Shown here piece after piece: positions 1-11,440 of a DNA stretch of 57,872 nucleotides (positions within the stretch are counted from its first letter, which is position 1; the number at the start of each line of letters is the position of its first letter). The DNA comes from Heterotrichella gracilis (Eukaryota > Sar > Xanthophyceae > Tribonematales > Xanthonemataceae): NCBI GenBank assembly GCA_032358255.1, contig JAULBX010025652.1:1-57872 (forward strand), written 5' to 3'. The position numbers were made by a program, and so were the translations under genes. A model generated the notes under the pieces. That model was not told the origin of the DNA and made no database searches. It worked only from the letters and a program-made list of their open reading frames with translations.

Positions 1-439
1 AAACCCCACTTTTGAAAAATCACAAACACCTGAGAAAGCGCTGTTGCCACCTCCAACTGGGATCCACAAACCAGGGTATGTGTGGTGCTGGGCATTGAGG
101 GGTACACCAACGACGCTGCGTGGCGCTGAAAAAAGCCTAGACATCCTACAGCTATACAATCTGAAAAGGGTTCCTGGGGTGGTTTCACATGTGCAGCTGA
201 GGATCGAGGGGTGCACCCCCATGATGGTCCGTGGCTAAATCCGAAGTGCTAAACAGGGCGGACAGGCAGGGCTGAAATCCTAGATCCTGAACAGGGTAGG
301 AGGGCCTGCCTTGCTGACCTCAGCCATGCAATTTCTAATCCCAGCTCAAACCCTCCCCACGGTCATTGGCAGCAGATCTACCCATTTCCAAAACCCTACC
401 CAAACCCTCACCCTGATTTAAAACCCTACCCCCGTGCAG
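1..439 (+). other. 5' flank or upstream intron of the kinase gene
   Basis: No confident exon was found. An open stretch ends near position 75 at a possible donor (CCAG followed by GTATGT), so an extracellular exon of the kinase may lie here or before the window. Positions about 345-432 hold degenerate CCCTAAA-type heptamers that run up to the exon acceptor at 438-439, a setting that recurs through the window. Confidence 0.4.
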
Positions 440-3400
440 TCGTCGACTGGCAGCAGACCTTCCCCATCGAGACCACCAGCACCAGTGGTGGGGGCTCCTC
501 CTCCACCGGCATCATCGTGGGGGTGGTGGTGGGGGTGGTGGCGCTGGCGGCGGTGGCTGCCCTGGGCTGGTGGTGGGTGTCCAGGCGCAGGGCGCGGGAT
601 GCTGCGGCGCTGGCGGCTCAGAAGAAGGCGCTGGATGTGGAGTATGCGGACTCTGCGCGCCTCAACAGCAATGACAGCGGGGATACGATCAAGAAGGCGC
701 TCAAGGTGAGTGCTCCTAAAGATGTTGGCGGGGGGGAAATTCGGAGTTAAGTGCTTGGGCTTTTTTGTTGAAACTTCATGTGCAAATCCCTGACATTATC
801 AAGAAGGCACTCAAGGCAGAAGTTTTGCAGAATACCACTGGTGCAAACCCTAGTTGTGCCCGGGGTTCTTGATGTCCATGGACTCCTGTGCTGTCGGAAA
901 GTGAACACCCTCACCAACTCACCCTCCCCCACACCCCAACTACCCCAGGAGGGCCTATTCGCCAGCGGCACCACCACCACCCCCGAGGGCCTGGCTGCAC
1001 ACGCCGAACTCAAGGCAATCATGCTGGATGTGCCCCCCGACAGCGTGCGGGATGCGCTGGACACCCCGCTGCCCAACGCTGCGTGGGAGGACGGTGTTAT
1101 CAAGGGGGATGACCTGCGTGTTGCTACTAATAGTCAGGGCAAGGAGATGGTGCTGGGCGTGGGAGGCTTTGGAAAGGTGCGGGTCTAGGGTTTTGATTTT
1201 TGGGCGGTAGGGTTTTGCATGGTATTGGTGGCGAGGCAGGGCAGCATGCAGGGGATGGTTGGTGCGATAGTGATTACATGCATTCCAGCAAATTCCTGTT
1301 TTGAAGGGGTCAGCAGCCCAAGCTCCTGCACAAATCCACACTTCTCAAACAAGTAAGTAACCACAAAGAAAACATTAAAAAAGACCATCCAATTCCCCCT
1401 CAACCTCTCCCATACACCCCGCCACCACAGGTGTACAAGGCCATCCTCAACGACACCATGCCCGTGGCGGTCAAGGTGATCCACACCGAGGACCCCAAGT
1501 ACTACCGCAAGTTCCTGCACGAAATCGCGCTGCTCAAGAGCCTGCGCTCCAACTACGTGGTCCAGTTCATGGGGGTCTCCCTCAGTAATGACAACAAGCT
1601 GATGCTGGTGACTGAGTACATGGCGGGTGGGGATTTGTCAAGGGCAATTGAGAACGGGCTGGTGGAGTGGAGCAAGAGGTGGGTGGTGGTGGTGGCGGTG
1701 TGGGGGAATGAGGAGGTGTGTGTGGTCTGTCTGGGGTAGACGATGGGTGGGCAGGTGTGGAATTGCATCTCTGTACACTGTAAACCGCACTGCATGTCCA
1801 AATCCTTCCTGGCACGGGTCAGCGCACTGGACACGCCACGGGCATGCGCTTCAAAACCCTACTTTGTCCTCAAACCCTAACCGTAACCCCACCTCATTGC
1901 GCAGGGGCCGCCGCATCTGCCTTGACATCGCCATGGGCCTGCACTTCCTGCACTCCAAGAGGGTCATCCACTTTGACATGAAGTCATCCAATGTGCTGCT
2001 CACGGCGCAGTTTGCGGCAAAGCTGGCGGACGTGGGGCTGGCCAAGGTAGGGTGTTAGGGATTGGTAGGGTTTTCACGTGCTGCTCACGGCGCAGTTTGC
2101 GGCAAAGGTGCCAGACGTGGGCATGGGCAAGCTGGGGGTTTATAGGGTCTTCGTGGAGGGATTTGAGGGGTTTGCCCTGTTACCTTCATGCCTTTGCCCC
2201 TGCACGGCGCATGGTGCCCCTGTGCCCCCACCCCTAAACCCTGAACCCTCATACGGCACGCGCTGCATGGGATGGAATCAGGTCCACCCCACCCTCCCAC
2301 CCGCACCACAGCATCGTCTGCCCCCTTCTCCCCGCCACACACACATTGCATGCCCTTGCAAAAACACCGAGCCCACAATTGCCAACCACCTGCCCTCCTC
2401 ATGCCCACCCTCCTCACCCCTGCCACCCTACCCCCCACAGGTGGCCGGCACCACCCGCGTGACCGGCACCATCGGCACCCTCCCCTACATGGCGCCGGAG
2501 CTCATCGACGAGCGCAAGTGCGATGAGAAAGTGGACATCTACGGGTTTGGGGTGGTGGTGTGGGAGGTCATCACGCGGGAGAAGCCACAGAGGGGCAACA
2601 TCCGCGAAGTCATGTAAGTTGCGCTTGCCAAGTGATGTTTTACCCTAAACCCTAGAGATTACGCCCCAAAGTTTGGGCCTGAAATCTGTGCTCTAGGCTT
2701 GGCATCCTAGTGTCAGCCCTGAACCCTACAAGGGTTTGGGGTTGGTGGTGTGGGAGGTGATCACGCGGGAGAAGCCGCAGAGGGGCAACATCCGCGAAGT
2801 CATGTGAGTCCATGTTGTTTGTGTGAACCCCATCAGCACCCTTGCCAGCAATTGCTTTGGAACCAACAATTCCAGCTTGTGCCGGCCTTGTGCCCCCCGT
2901 CCCAACCCTGGTTACCCTTAACCACACACCCGTGCAGGGTGGCTGAGGACTGTTTTGAAGGCATTGAGGCACCGACCCAGCTGTGCATGAATTGTGACCC
3001 TGACACCCTCCCCCCATTCCCGCCCACTTACACTTTTGCGCCCCACCCCCACCCCCCACTCCCCAGCCCCCAGCCCTTGCCTGGCATCCAAGGGAAACCC
3101 TGAACCCTAAACCTTTACCCTTCAAACCCGCAGCGTTGGCGAGGAGTGCTCCGAAGACATTGCTGCACTGATCCAGCTGTGCATGGACCGAGACCCCGAC
3201 CAGCGCCCCTCAGCCAAGGACATCATCGACTTCCTCAAGACCCAGGGACCGCAGCGCTCCAGCAGCTCCAACTCCTCCAGCTTCATGTCATCCAGCATGG
3301 TGTCCAGGCTGAGCTCGCGCGGGGGGTCCAGCCAGGTGAGACTTTGGATGGGAAGAGTGGAAATGGACGGTGGGAGCTGCCAGTATATGCTCCTTTTTGG

Positions 3401-3980
3401 GATTCCTACTAAGATACTGAAAATCTAAAGTAAGTAATGAAAATGGTGTTTTTTGTGGTGGCGGTGGCGGTGTAGCGGCCCCCCTAGCAGCTCAAACTCG
3501 TCTGGCTTTATGTCATCCAGCATGGTGTCCAGGCTCAGCTCGCGGGGGGGTCGAGCCAGGTGCGATTTGGGGGGGGATGTGGGTGGGGAGGGTGGAAATT
3601 GACATGGGGAGTTGCCCCATGTACATGCTCTTTGTGGGGCGGCGGGTGGGCTTCAAATAACACTGCATTGTGAATGGACTCGGAAGTTTCCACGATCCCC
3701 AAGCGCCACCCTCCATCCCTGCAGGGCTCCGGCAGCACCCTCCTCATGAGCCCCTCCTTATACCCTAAGAAGATTTTACAATCCTAATCCCAACCCTCCA
3801 TCCCTGCAGGGCTCTGGCAGCACCATACCCAAGAGCAACCAGCCCTCGGGGAACAGCACAATCCCCGAGGACGCGCCCCTGATGCCCATGCCACCCCTGG
3901 CGCAAGCGCCACACGACTCGGGAGCCAGCGTGCCCGACACAACCCCCGGGATGAGCCCATTCGGGGCGCCCCCCTCATGA
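440..3980 (+). CDS. Membrane-anchored Ser/Thr/Tyr protein kinase (non-RD, Raf/TKL-like), 3' part of gene
   Basis: Seven exons are read: 440-705, 949-1176, 1431-1678, 1905-2046, 2441-2613, 3134-3335 and 3810-3980 (TGA). They give about 475 residues with all phases closing. The visible N-terminus is a Ser/Gly/Thr-rich linker, then one membrane span (about residues 24-46, ending WWWVSRRR), so the kinase should be cytosolic on a receptor-like protein; the start and any ectodomain lie upstream. Kinase motifs in order: glycine loop GVGGFGKV (split between exons 2 and 3), VAVKV lysine, HFDMKSSN catalytic loop, DVG in place of DFG, YMAPE, and DxYGFGVVVWE. The catalytic Asp, Lys and Asn are present, but Arg of HRD is Phe (non-RD) and DFG is DVG, so activity without activation-loop phosphorylation, or reduced activity, is possible. 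The tail is Ser-rich then Pro-rich. Introns carry at least six ghost copies of exon ends. The family call is firm; ligand and substrate are unknown. Confidence 0.9.
792..819 (+). repeat. Ghost copy of kinase exon 1 end
   Basis: A decayed copy of 682-707 (the end of exon 1 around the ATCAAGAAGGC motif) lies about 110 bases downstream in the following intron. The donor GT is changed to GC. Confidence 0.75.
2077..2136 (+). repeat. Ghost copy of kinase catalytic-loop exon end
   Basis: A direct copy of 1991-2051 (the exon encoding NVLLTAQFAAKLADVGLAK plus its donor) begins 86 bases downstream inside the intron. It has several substitutions, and the donor region is degraded. Confidence 0.9.
2732..2810 (+). 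repeat. Ghost copy of kinase exon 5 end with intact donor
   Basis: A copy of 2542-2620 (encoding GFGVVVWEVITREKPQRGNIREV) lies about 190 bases downstream and still ends in a consensus donor, GTGAGT. It has no obvious acceptor of its own. Heptamer-like AACCCTA sequence lies between copy and parent. Confidence 0.92.
2929..3003 (+). repeat. Ghost copy of kinase exon 6 start with intact acceptor
   Basis: A copy of 3128-3200 (acceptor plus the start of the exon encoding ALIQLCMDRDPD) lies about 200 bases upstream of the parent. It retains a GCAG acceptor but the reading frame has diverged. Confidence 0.9.
3480..3565 (+). repeat. Ghost copy of kinase exon 6 Ser-rich end
   Basis: A copy of about 3255-3340 (encoding the SSFMSSSMVSRLSSRGG region) lies in the next intron and ends in a GCCAG-GTGCGA donor-like site. 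Confidence 0.9.
3709..3740 (+). repeat. Ghost copy of kinase last-exon acceptor
   Basis: This is a copy of 3797-3828: the pyrimidine tract, CTGCAG acceptor and first codons GSGST. It lies 88 bases upstream of the real acceptor and is still a plausible splice site. Confidence 0.85.
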
Positions 3981-6180
3981 AACCCTAGGTGAAAACCCTT
4001 GGGATGGCCTACCAGCTGCAAGCCTCCCCAGCGAAAGACCCTAGAATTGGAGGCCATGGGCGTAGGGTGCAGGCCCCTGTGGCGAGCTGGCGATGGAAAC
4101 CCTAAGGGTTGCAGCAGGGTGGCTGTGCGCTGGAGGAACTGGTGCAGGGATGGGGTCCTGGGGTTTGGCAAGTGGAGATAGCAGCAGCAGCCATCATCAG
4201 ACAGTGACAGCCCTCGAGCTGTCAGCAATGCCGCTGCAGAGGATGGTGTACAATTACGCATATTGCAGGCAAGGGGCAGGGGTGGGTATGCCCCGGGCAA
4301 CGCTGGAGCAGCGTTTGAGGAGCGTGTTACGGACAAAACATGGCGAGGAGGTTGAGAGATGTGCGGGCACTTGCGCTCGCAAGGTGTGAGGCAATGGCAT
4401 CGGCTGTGGGTGCGATTCGATTGGTCCCCTTTTTACTTTTTGCACACGGCCTGGCGCCGGCGCTGGGCGTGTCTGTTTATTTTAAGTTTACCCTAGCGAG
4501 GGGTTCCCATCCGCACGAGTGTGCACCCATATACAAGCTCCCCACCACATGTGGCGACATCCTAGAGGGCTTAGCAGCGACAGTGTACACGCACTACCAG
4601 GTGCATCACAGATTTTTTTGCAAGCTTAGGGTCCAGATGAGTATGTGTTGCCAAACCTATCACAAGTAGGACTGGTGCTCAAATGGTTTTACCCTACAGT
4701 ACCCTCTAGCAGCTCCCATCCCACCAGGGGAATCGGCGCACACACGACAGCCACCAATAAACAGCCAATGAATAAATCGCGTGGTTGCCGCGCGCAGCCG
4801 CCTCATCACACCCGCAGCTGTCACTTTCTTTTGGCGCACTATGTAGTTCCACTTTTCGCTTTGAAGGCCCGCCATTGTGCACGCTTTTGGGCCGCTCTCG
4901 TCGAATACCCTCTTTTAGGGTTTGCGGTGGCTTATGGGGTACCCCTTTGGCTGGAGGGGTGCCCTCAATGCACCACCGCCACCAAGCGCCACTCCCCACT
5001 TTTGCTGGAGCGGTGCCATTTACCAGTCCACCACCTTTTGATTGTTTTCTCAACCATGTTATGTTGCTGCTGTGCAGCCTGGGGATTCTGGTCTAGTCGG
5101 CCGTACTAGGATTTTCATTGCATGCTAGGTTTTTTCCTCTGGCTGATCCTAGTCGGGGTTGTAGCCCTGTAGGGCATATGGCGTGGTGCATGGCTGCTCT
5201 GCAGCTCCACTGGAAACGTTTTGCATTTGCGGCATGAATTTGGCTCCCCAGTAGTTGGATTTGAAAATTTGGGAGCTTCCATTGCAGCGCATGGTCGGCG
5301 TTGGTTGCATGGTGCTGGCACTTGATTGTCTAAGACTTTTTTTTCATTCGCTGACAAGTATGTGTGGGGTGCCCATAATACAAGTTGCTTAAACTTCGTG
5401 TTACAGTATTTGCGCTAGTTGCTTTTCTTACTAAGTCTTTAAAGAATTTTACCTTGGTTTGAGCAGGTTCTTGCCAACGCTGGTCTACACCCAGCATGGC
5501 CCTCTGAGGCTTAGTTAATTGTGGTTGGATCTGATCTGATTGATTATGCTCCCTGTCTCAGTGTAAATGTCATGAGCTGGTCTGACTCAAAATATTTCAA
5601 AATTTGTAAACACTTTTTCATTGTGCTATCATAGTGGCACAAACTTAGACCAGCCTGCATGATGCATGGTCACTGTGCTGCACAACGTGGACTGGCCAAC
5701 TCAAAGATGGGTATATTGACATTCAGACGGCCTCGTGAGGCGGTGTCACACAAGTGCAACAGCTTGTTTCCATGGGAAAGTAGGGGCTCGAAAGAACAAA
5801 GCTGTCACGCACTTCTGGTTTTACCTGTCCCCCAATCATCTAGAATAGCAGTTTGTTGTTTGTGGCCTAAGCAAGGGCACGTGGCTGGTGTGCTTCCAAC
5901 ACTATCTGCCCTTGTAATTGTGAAATCAAAGAACAAAAAAAAAACATATTAATCAAATGTGGTCTTATTATACCCCTCGTGAAGCTAAGCATCTCAATGG
6001 GATAGATGAATCAAATTCAGAAACAAACCCTCTCATGTCAGGTCCGTTTGACAATGTCCTTTCTTGTGCTAAATACCTGTCTGATTGCCTGGTTGATTCC
6101 ACAAGCCTTGTTTGCATGCTCCAATTGTTTTTGACATTCTACCCTGTGGCTATGTCTTGCAGTTATCAACCATCTTGGAA
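3981..6180 (+). other. Kinase 3' untranslated region and downstream spacer
   Basis: No gene is recognised. Scattered AACCCTA-type heptamers occur just after the stop codon. TGTAA motifs that could serve as algal poly(A) signals are at 5562-5566 and 5605-5609. Several short open frames (for example 4340-4669) show no recognisable domain and are probably chance. Confidence 0.5.
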
Positions 6181-6189
6181 GCAGCGGTG

Positions 6190-7440
6190 ATCAGGCACTC
6201 GAGTCCTGAAGGTGTGGACTGGCACCACCTGGGAGTACAGACGGTCTTACTCGTTGCCATTTTGGGACACTCCCATTTGGCGGCTGTGCAGTGTGACCAG
6301 GGACACCATGCACCACGCAAAGAATGACCTGAAGTAACTTGCAAGATGCCGGCTTGCATGGCACTGTACGGTACTTCAGATCATCCTGTTTGCGTGATCC
6401 ATGATGTCTCTGATGGCCCTCCGCAGCCTCCAATGGGAGCGTCCTATATGGCGACAAGGGAGAGCGCCTGGCCACCCTGCATGACTGCCCTGAGGGCAAG
6501 CAGGTGGGTTGATGTGGTGCAGGGGGGTGCGGCAATGCTCACGGTGAGGTCCACGACGCTCTAGGGTTTGTAGATGTAACAATAAATACGAAGAAGCACA
6601 TTGAGTTGTATTTTGCTGATAAAGCATCTATTTGAAGTTTAGTAGATTACGTGCGGACCTCAAGCGCTAGAGTTTGTAGGTTTTTGGCATGGCTGCGTCC
6701 CTCCTGGACCACTTCAAGTAGCCTGTTCTCACACCGCCTCAGCAGATTACTGACACTGTTGCTGGGTAGGTGTCCATGTTGTGCTCGATTTTATGGTGCA
6801 CTATGTTCCTCAGCATGGTCTGTGTGCACTGATGCTCATGCAGCAGAGGTCCACTATGGTGGTGTCGTGTGACATGCTCATCAGCAGTAGGCAATAAGTT
6901 GGCGGTGTCATCACCCTTAGACGATGTCATCACCTTCGAATGAATTTCAAGAATATGTGTGTATGGCACCTGCAAGACCATGACCTTCACACTGCCAGAA
7001 AATCAAAGCCAATAGTATCACATGTTACTGGTACCTATAGGTTTTGTTTTTCCACCAGTGTGAAAGCCCTGTGTTAATCTTACAGGTGGCGCACACCTGT
7101 ATTCTTGAAAATCTTAATTAATTTGACATCGTGTGAAGCATACTTCATGGCCACTGGTGCCGTGTGCCCTGCACCGCCCCAGCCTCTTCCCACACCCAGC
7201 AGTTCCATAGCCACAGTGGATGCACCCCTCTGAGGCACGCATGCAAGTGCAACTGCATGGCTGGGCCCACCGTTACACGCGCCCACCTGTTGTTTGATCG
7301 CTGTCCCACCTTGCCCTTGCCCTCAGTCATCTCCTTTGAACTTGCAAGTTCTGAAGCTGCTGCTGCTCACGCTCGCGTGGTCACCTGGCCGTCAGCTCTT
7401 CACAGTTTGCTTGATCCTGTTCACTTTATCCAAAGGTATG
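6190..7440 (+). repeat. Copy 1 of a degenerate repeat of about 1.8-1.9 kb, with foldback arms
   Basis: Blocks here recur in the same order in copy 2 at about 8066-9410 and partly at 9420-10010 and 11440-13010. Shared landmarks are the segment at 6651-6770 (matches 8461-8580 and 9782-9900), the block at 7080-7200 (matches 8981-9120), and the segment around 7290-7380 (matches 9285-9380 and 11445-11560). 6248-6349 and 6352-6462 are inverted copies of each other. No intact transposase, terminal repeat or target-site duplication was recognised. Confidence 0.75.
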
Positions 7441-8065
7441 TCCTGGTGGTTTGGTGAGGTTGACAGGGGTATTTACTGTGGTTATTATATTAGTTAATTA
7501 TAATGAAGAATCAAAGGAGCTAAAGCAGCAGGGCGCCATATTGAACCCAGCCTGTTTCTTCGTTTATGTACGCCTCTACCTGCGTCTTCCACCTTGCTGA
7601 GCGGTGTGTGACCCAGTTGCGTCACCCTCCATTGAGATGCATTTGAAGTGAGGGTGATTCGACTGGCCCAGACACCCATCAGCAAGCTGGAAGTTGCTGG
7701 GCTTGGATTGCCGCCTGGCTGCTTTGGCTCCTGAAACCACTCATGGTAAGCTGCCCTGTCAGGCTTGCCACGGGTGTTCCGTGTCACCTGTTATGAAAGG
7801 GAGTACCCAGTCCCCTGCCACTTTGCCACATCTGCACCTGCAAGCCATACCTTTAATATGGCATGCACAAGGTAAGAAAGTGCAGGCCATATTATGGTCA
7901 CCGAGAGGCTTGAGGGCTTGTTCAGGGGGTAGTTGGCAATTGGGACTGCTGAACAGGACGATGAACAGGACGATGAACGGCATTGTCCGCTCCAGCAGTG
8001 GCCTTCAGCTCTTTGCATGTCTTTTTCATCCTGTCTACCTTTCTCCTGGTCCGATTGCATCTTGG

Positions 8066-9418
8066 AAGCAGCGGCGAAATGCGCTCTGATCGCCATTTTT
8101 GGGATGCTCCCACTGGATGCTGCGCAGTGCAATCAGGGATATCAGGGACCATGCCAAGAATGAGCTGGAGTAGCTTGCAAGACGCCAACTTGCTGGTGTT
8201 TCAGGTCATCCTTGCTGTGGTATCTGATGTCTCTGATGGAACTCTCCAGCCTCCAATGGGAGCGTCCCACAATAGCGACAAGGAAGAGCGCCTGGCTACC
8301 CTGCATCAGCAAAGAGGGCAAGAAGGTGGGATGATGTGGTGCAGGGGTGATGCGGCAGTGCTCATGGTGAGGACCTCCAAGCACTAGGGTTTGCAGATGT
8401 ACCAACAAATATGAGAACAAGAATTGATAGTACAAAAAATATTTGAATTCAGTAGATTTGGTGAGGACCCTTAGCGCTGGGGTTTGTAAATGCTTGGCAT
8501 TGCTGGTGCCTCCTGGACCCCTTCAACTCACCTGTTCCCACACCGCCTCACCAGATGCTAGCAAATTTGTTGGGTGGCAGTCCATCGTGAGTTCAACATC
8601 ATCGTGCATTGAAGGTGGACACCTGCCCAGCAAGTTTGCCAGCCACTGGTGAGGCGGGGAGAACAGGCTGCTTGCAGGGTAGGATGGTGGTGCATGTACG
8701 TTGTGAATATGGTGCACTGCGCTCCTTGTCTAAGAGGGGTCTGTGCGCACTAATGCTCAACAGCATTAGGCAACAGGTTGTGCGATGTCATCATCCGTAG
8801 ACAATGTCATCACATTTAAAAGGAGTTTCAAACAGGGGTGTGTGCCTCCTGCAAGACGCACGCCGGGCACTCTCACACCCAGCCAAACCAAACCCAATAG
8901 TATCCAGATTTTGTTCAATTGGTACCTATCGGGTTTGTTTTCCTGGCAGTGGGAAGGCCCTGTGTGAGTCTTGCTGGTGCCACACACCCGTGTCTTGAAA
9001 TTGTTTTAGTTGATGACATCATGTGAATTTGATTACAGTACATTATTATAGCGACCACTTCATGGCCACTGGTGCCGTGTGTCTTCCACTCCCCCAAGCA
9101 TCATCCCACAGTCAGCAGGTGGGATTAGGGCATTTGGGTTAGATTTCATACCCTGAGCTCTTTGACCCTAAACCCGTGAACCCTAAACCCCAGCCCCATT
9201 GCCCACGGTGGATGCACCCCTCCGGGGCACGCATGTTGATGCAACTGATGGCAGGGTCCACCATCACATGCGCCCATCTGTTGCTTGATTGCTGTCCCAC
9301 CTTGACCTTGCCCTCAGTCATCATCCTTTGTGCTGTTGAACTTGCAGGTTCTGAATCTGCTGCAGCTGCTCACGCTGGCGCGCTTACCTGGCTGTCAGGT
9401 CTTCGCAGGTTTTTCTGA
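8066..9418 (+). repeat. Copy 2 of the degenerate repeat, with foldback arms
   Basis: Collinear with copy 1 at an offset of about 1.8-1.9 kb. The arms 8088-8180 and 8185-8283 are inverted copies. Each arm, read in the proper strand, gives a peptide resembling SHWRLRSAIRDIRDHAKDDLK, so the element probably derives from a coding sequence. Confidence 0.75.
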
Positions 9419-10015
9419 TCCTAGGGAGCGTCCCAGCACGGCAACAAGGGAGAGCGCCTGGCCACCCTGCAGCAGAGGGCAAGCAGGTGGGGTGATGTGG
9501 TGCAGGGGGGGCGCTGCATTGCTGACGGTGAGGACTTCGAGCGCTCAGGTTTGCAGATGTACCAACAAATATGAGAACAAGAATTGATAGTATAATTTAC
9601 CCAGTAGCCCAGTGGGCAACCCAAAACCTGTGTATTTACTAGATGGCGCTCCCTCAATTACCCTTACTCCGCACAAGTTGTCTGAGGCGGAATCAAGAGC
9701 CCAGGGCTATAGCGGCTTCAAGGATTTGCAATAACTGGATCAGTGCTATATTTGGATTTAGTACTACCAAATCTGAGATTTGGTGAGGACCTTTAGCGCT
9801 GGGGTTTGCAAATGCTTGGCATTGCTGCGTGCCTCCTGGACCCCTTCAACTCACCTGTTCCCACACCGCCTCACCAGATGCTAGCAAATCTGTTGGGTGG
9901 GAGTCCATCGTTAGTTTAAGATTGTCTTGAATTGAAGGTGGACACCTGCCCGGCAGGTTTGCCAACCACTGGTGAGGTGGGGAGAACAGGCTGCTTGCAG
10001 GGTAGAAATGCGTAC
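9419..10015 (+). repeat. Copy 3 (partial) of the degenerate repeat
   Basis: 9423-9595 matches 6436-6600 and 8260-8430. 9782-10010 matches 8461-8685 closely, including the stretch that ends in a TGCTTGCAGGGTAG motif. The block in between is missing relative to copies 1 and 2. Confidence 0.75.
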
Positions 10016-11440
10016 ATACTGCGCCGTGTACCCTGCATGACCTGCGTGAGAGGCCCCTACTCCCTAAATCCAAAACCCAGCTATTGGACACCCTTTGGCT
10101 GTGGCTGCTACAGGAGGTTGATTGCACTGTCAACCTCGCCAACCACCATATGCAGCAGAAGCGTACCTCACGGTAAGCTGAAGGCCCCTCTGGCCCCTGA
10201 GCCCTCATGCACATTATTCCACCTTGAGCCCTGTCCCTACCTGCAATAATCTCTTGCGGTGTTTGGTGATATTTTGCTGAATAAAGAATGTCTCTTATCT
10301 TGCTTTTAATGTCTGCATGAAAATGTCAAGCACTAATGACAGCCTCTCCTTGTCTGCTGAATACCCAACCCCCAAAGTGAAGGCCACCAGTTGGGTGTGC
10401 ATCGTTAATGTCTGCATTTTATTTTTAAGGCAGACGAGGATGACATGCAAAATTGTCCTCTGATACTGGAACGCTTCCTACACATATGCTGCGCGTGCAC
10501 ATTGGTATATATGTACTGTAACAGGTAACTGCACGCCCTGCGTGGCATCACACTTGCTTGTAATTGTGGTTGCAAGCACTACACTGCACACCTCACGAGG
10601 ATAAAGCAATTGATGTATACATAGGTAAGTGCTGTAAGCACAGGTTTGAAACATGATGTACAACCGCATGCCCCCCTACTCCAGGGACGGTGCCTTCAAG
10701 CCGGAGTAGTCAGCAATCTTACTTGGCTTCACACGCCTGTCAGGGCAGGCAAACTGTAGACAGACGTTTTTTTGTATCTAAGGTGGTCATGCCGCATGAG
10801 GTTGTGCCATGCCTCATCGGTTTGTCTACCTGGAATACAATGACGCCTGTCTACAATCCTACTTGCCCTCGCGGGCGGGTGGAGCCAAGCAAAATCGCTG
10901 CCTGTTTCTGTTGAAGGTACCGTCCTTTGAGCTGGGAGCCGCACGGTTGTGCACTGTACCAGTGGTGTGTACCAGTGGTGTTTATATTGGCAGACAGGCT
11001 ATCCCAAGCGGGGTTTGTGTTTCAGCTAGGTATTGGAGGCGGCGAGGAGCACCCAAGAATCGTAACTGGGGACCGTGTGTCAGGGGAGCAACAGGGACTG
11101 GGGACCCCAAACCCTAAATCCTACATCTTAAACCCTAAAGATGACCCTGTGTGTGGTGAGCAACGGCGCCCGGGGCCACTCTTGGCACTGCTTTAAATGG
11201 TGGCAATGGCAGAGTCCTGAGGTTGGAATCTGTTCAGAGTACATTTGTTGCTTACAATGGTGTCTGGTGAGGGTGTGACATGGGCTTTCACAGACCAACA
11301 AGGGTCAGCGTCTCGTTGTTCAGGGGCGGCCACCTGGCAGTAACTTGCGTTGGCCCAGGACATGAATGCATGGCATGCGGCTGCTGTTGGTGGATGTTTG
11401 TGTCTGGGACACGCAGGTGACGGTTATTTACATGGGCCCA
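10016..11440. other. Gene-poor spacer
   Basis: No gene is recognised. The spacer contains an imperfect palindrome at 10727-10895 and heptamer-type repeats near 11105-11145. Confidence 0.5.
10727..10895. repeat. Imperfect inverted repeat
   Basis: The left arm (about 10727-10800) and right arm (about 10805-10895) are inverted copies with several mismatches and indels; the GCCTGTCTAC element in the right arm pairs with GTAGACAGACG in the left. It is a possible foldback element. Arm borders are approximate. Confidence 0.55.

Noticed and set aside
434-709. Arg/Trp/Pro-rich open frame over the kinase membrane exon
   Set aside because: It is a shifted frame of the exon that encodes the membrane span. 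The frame used by the kinase has proper splice phase and a hydrophobic helix.
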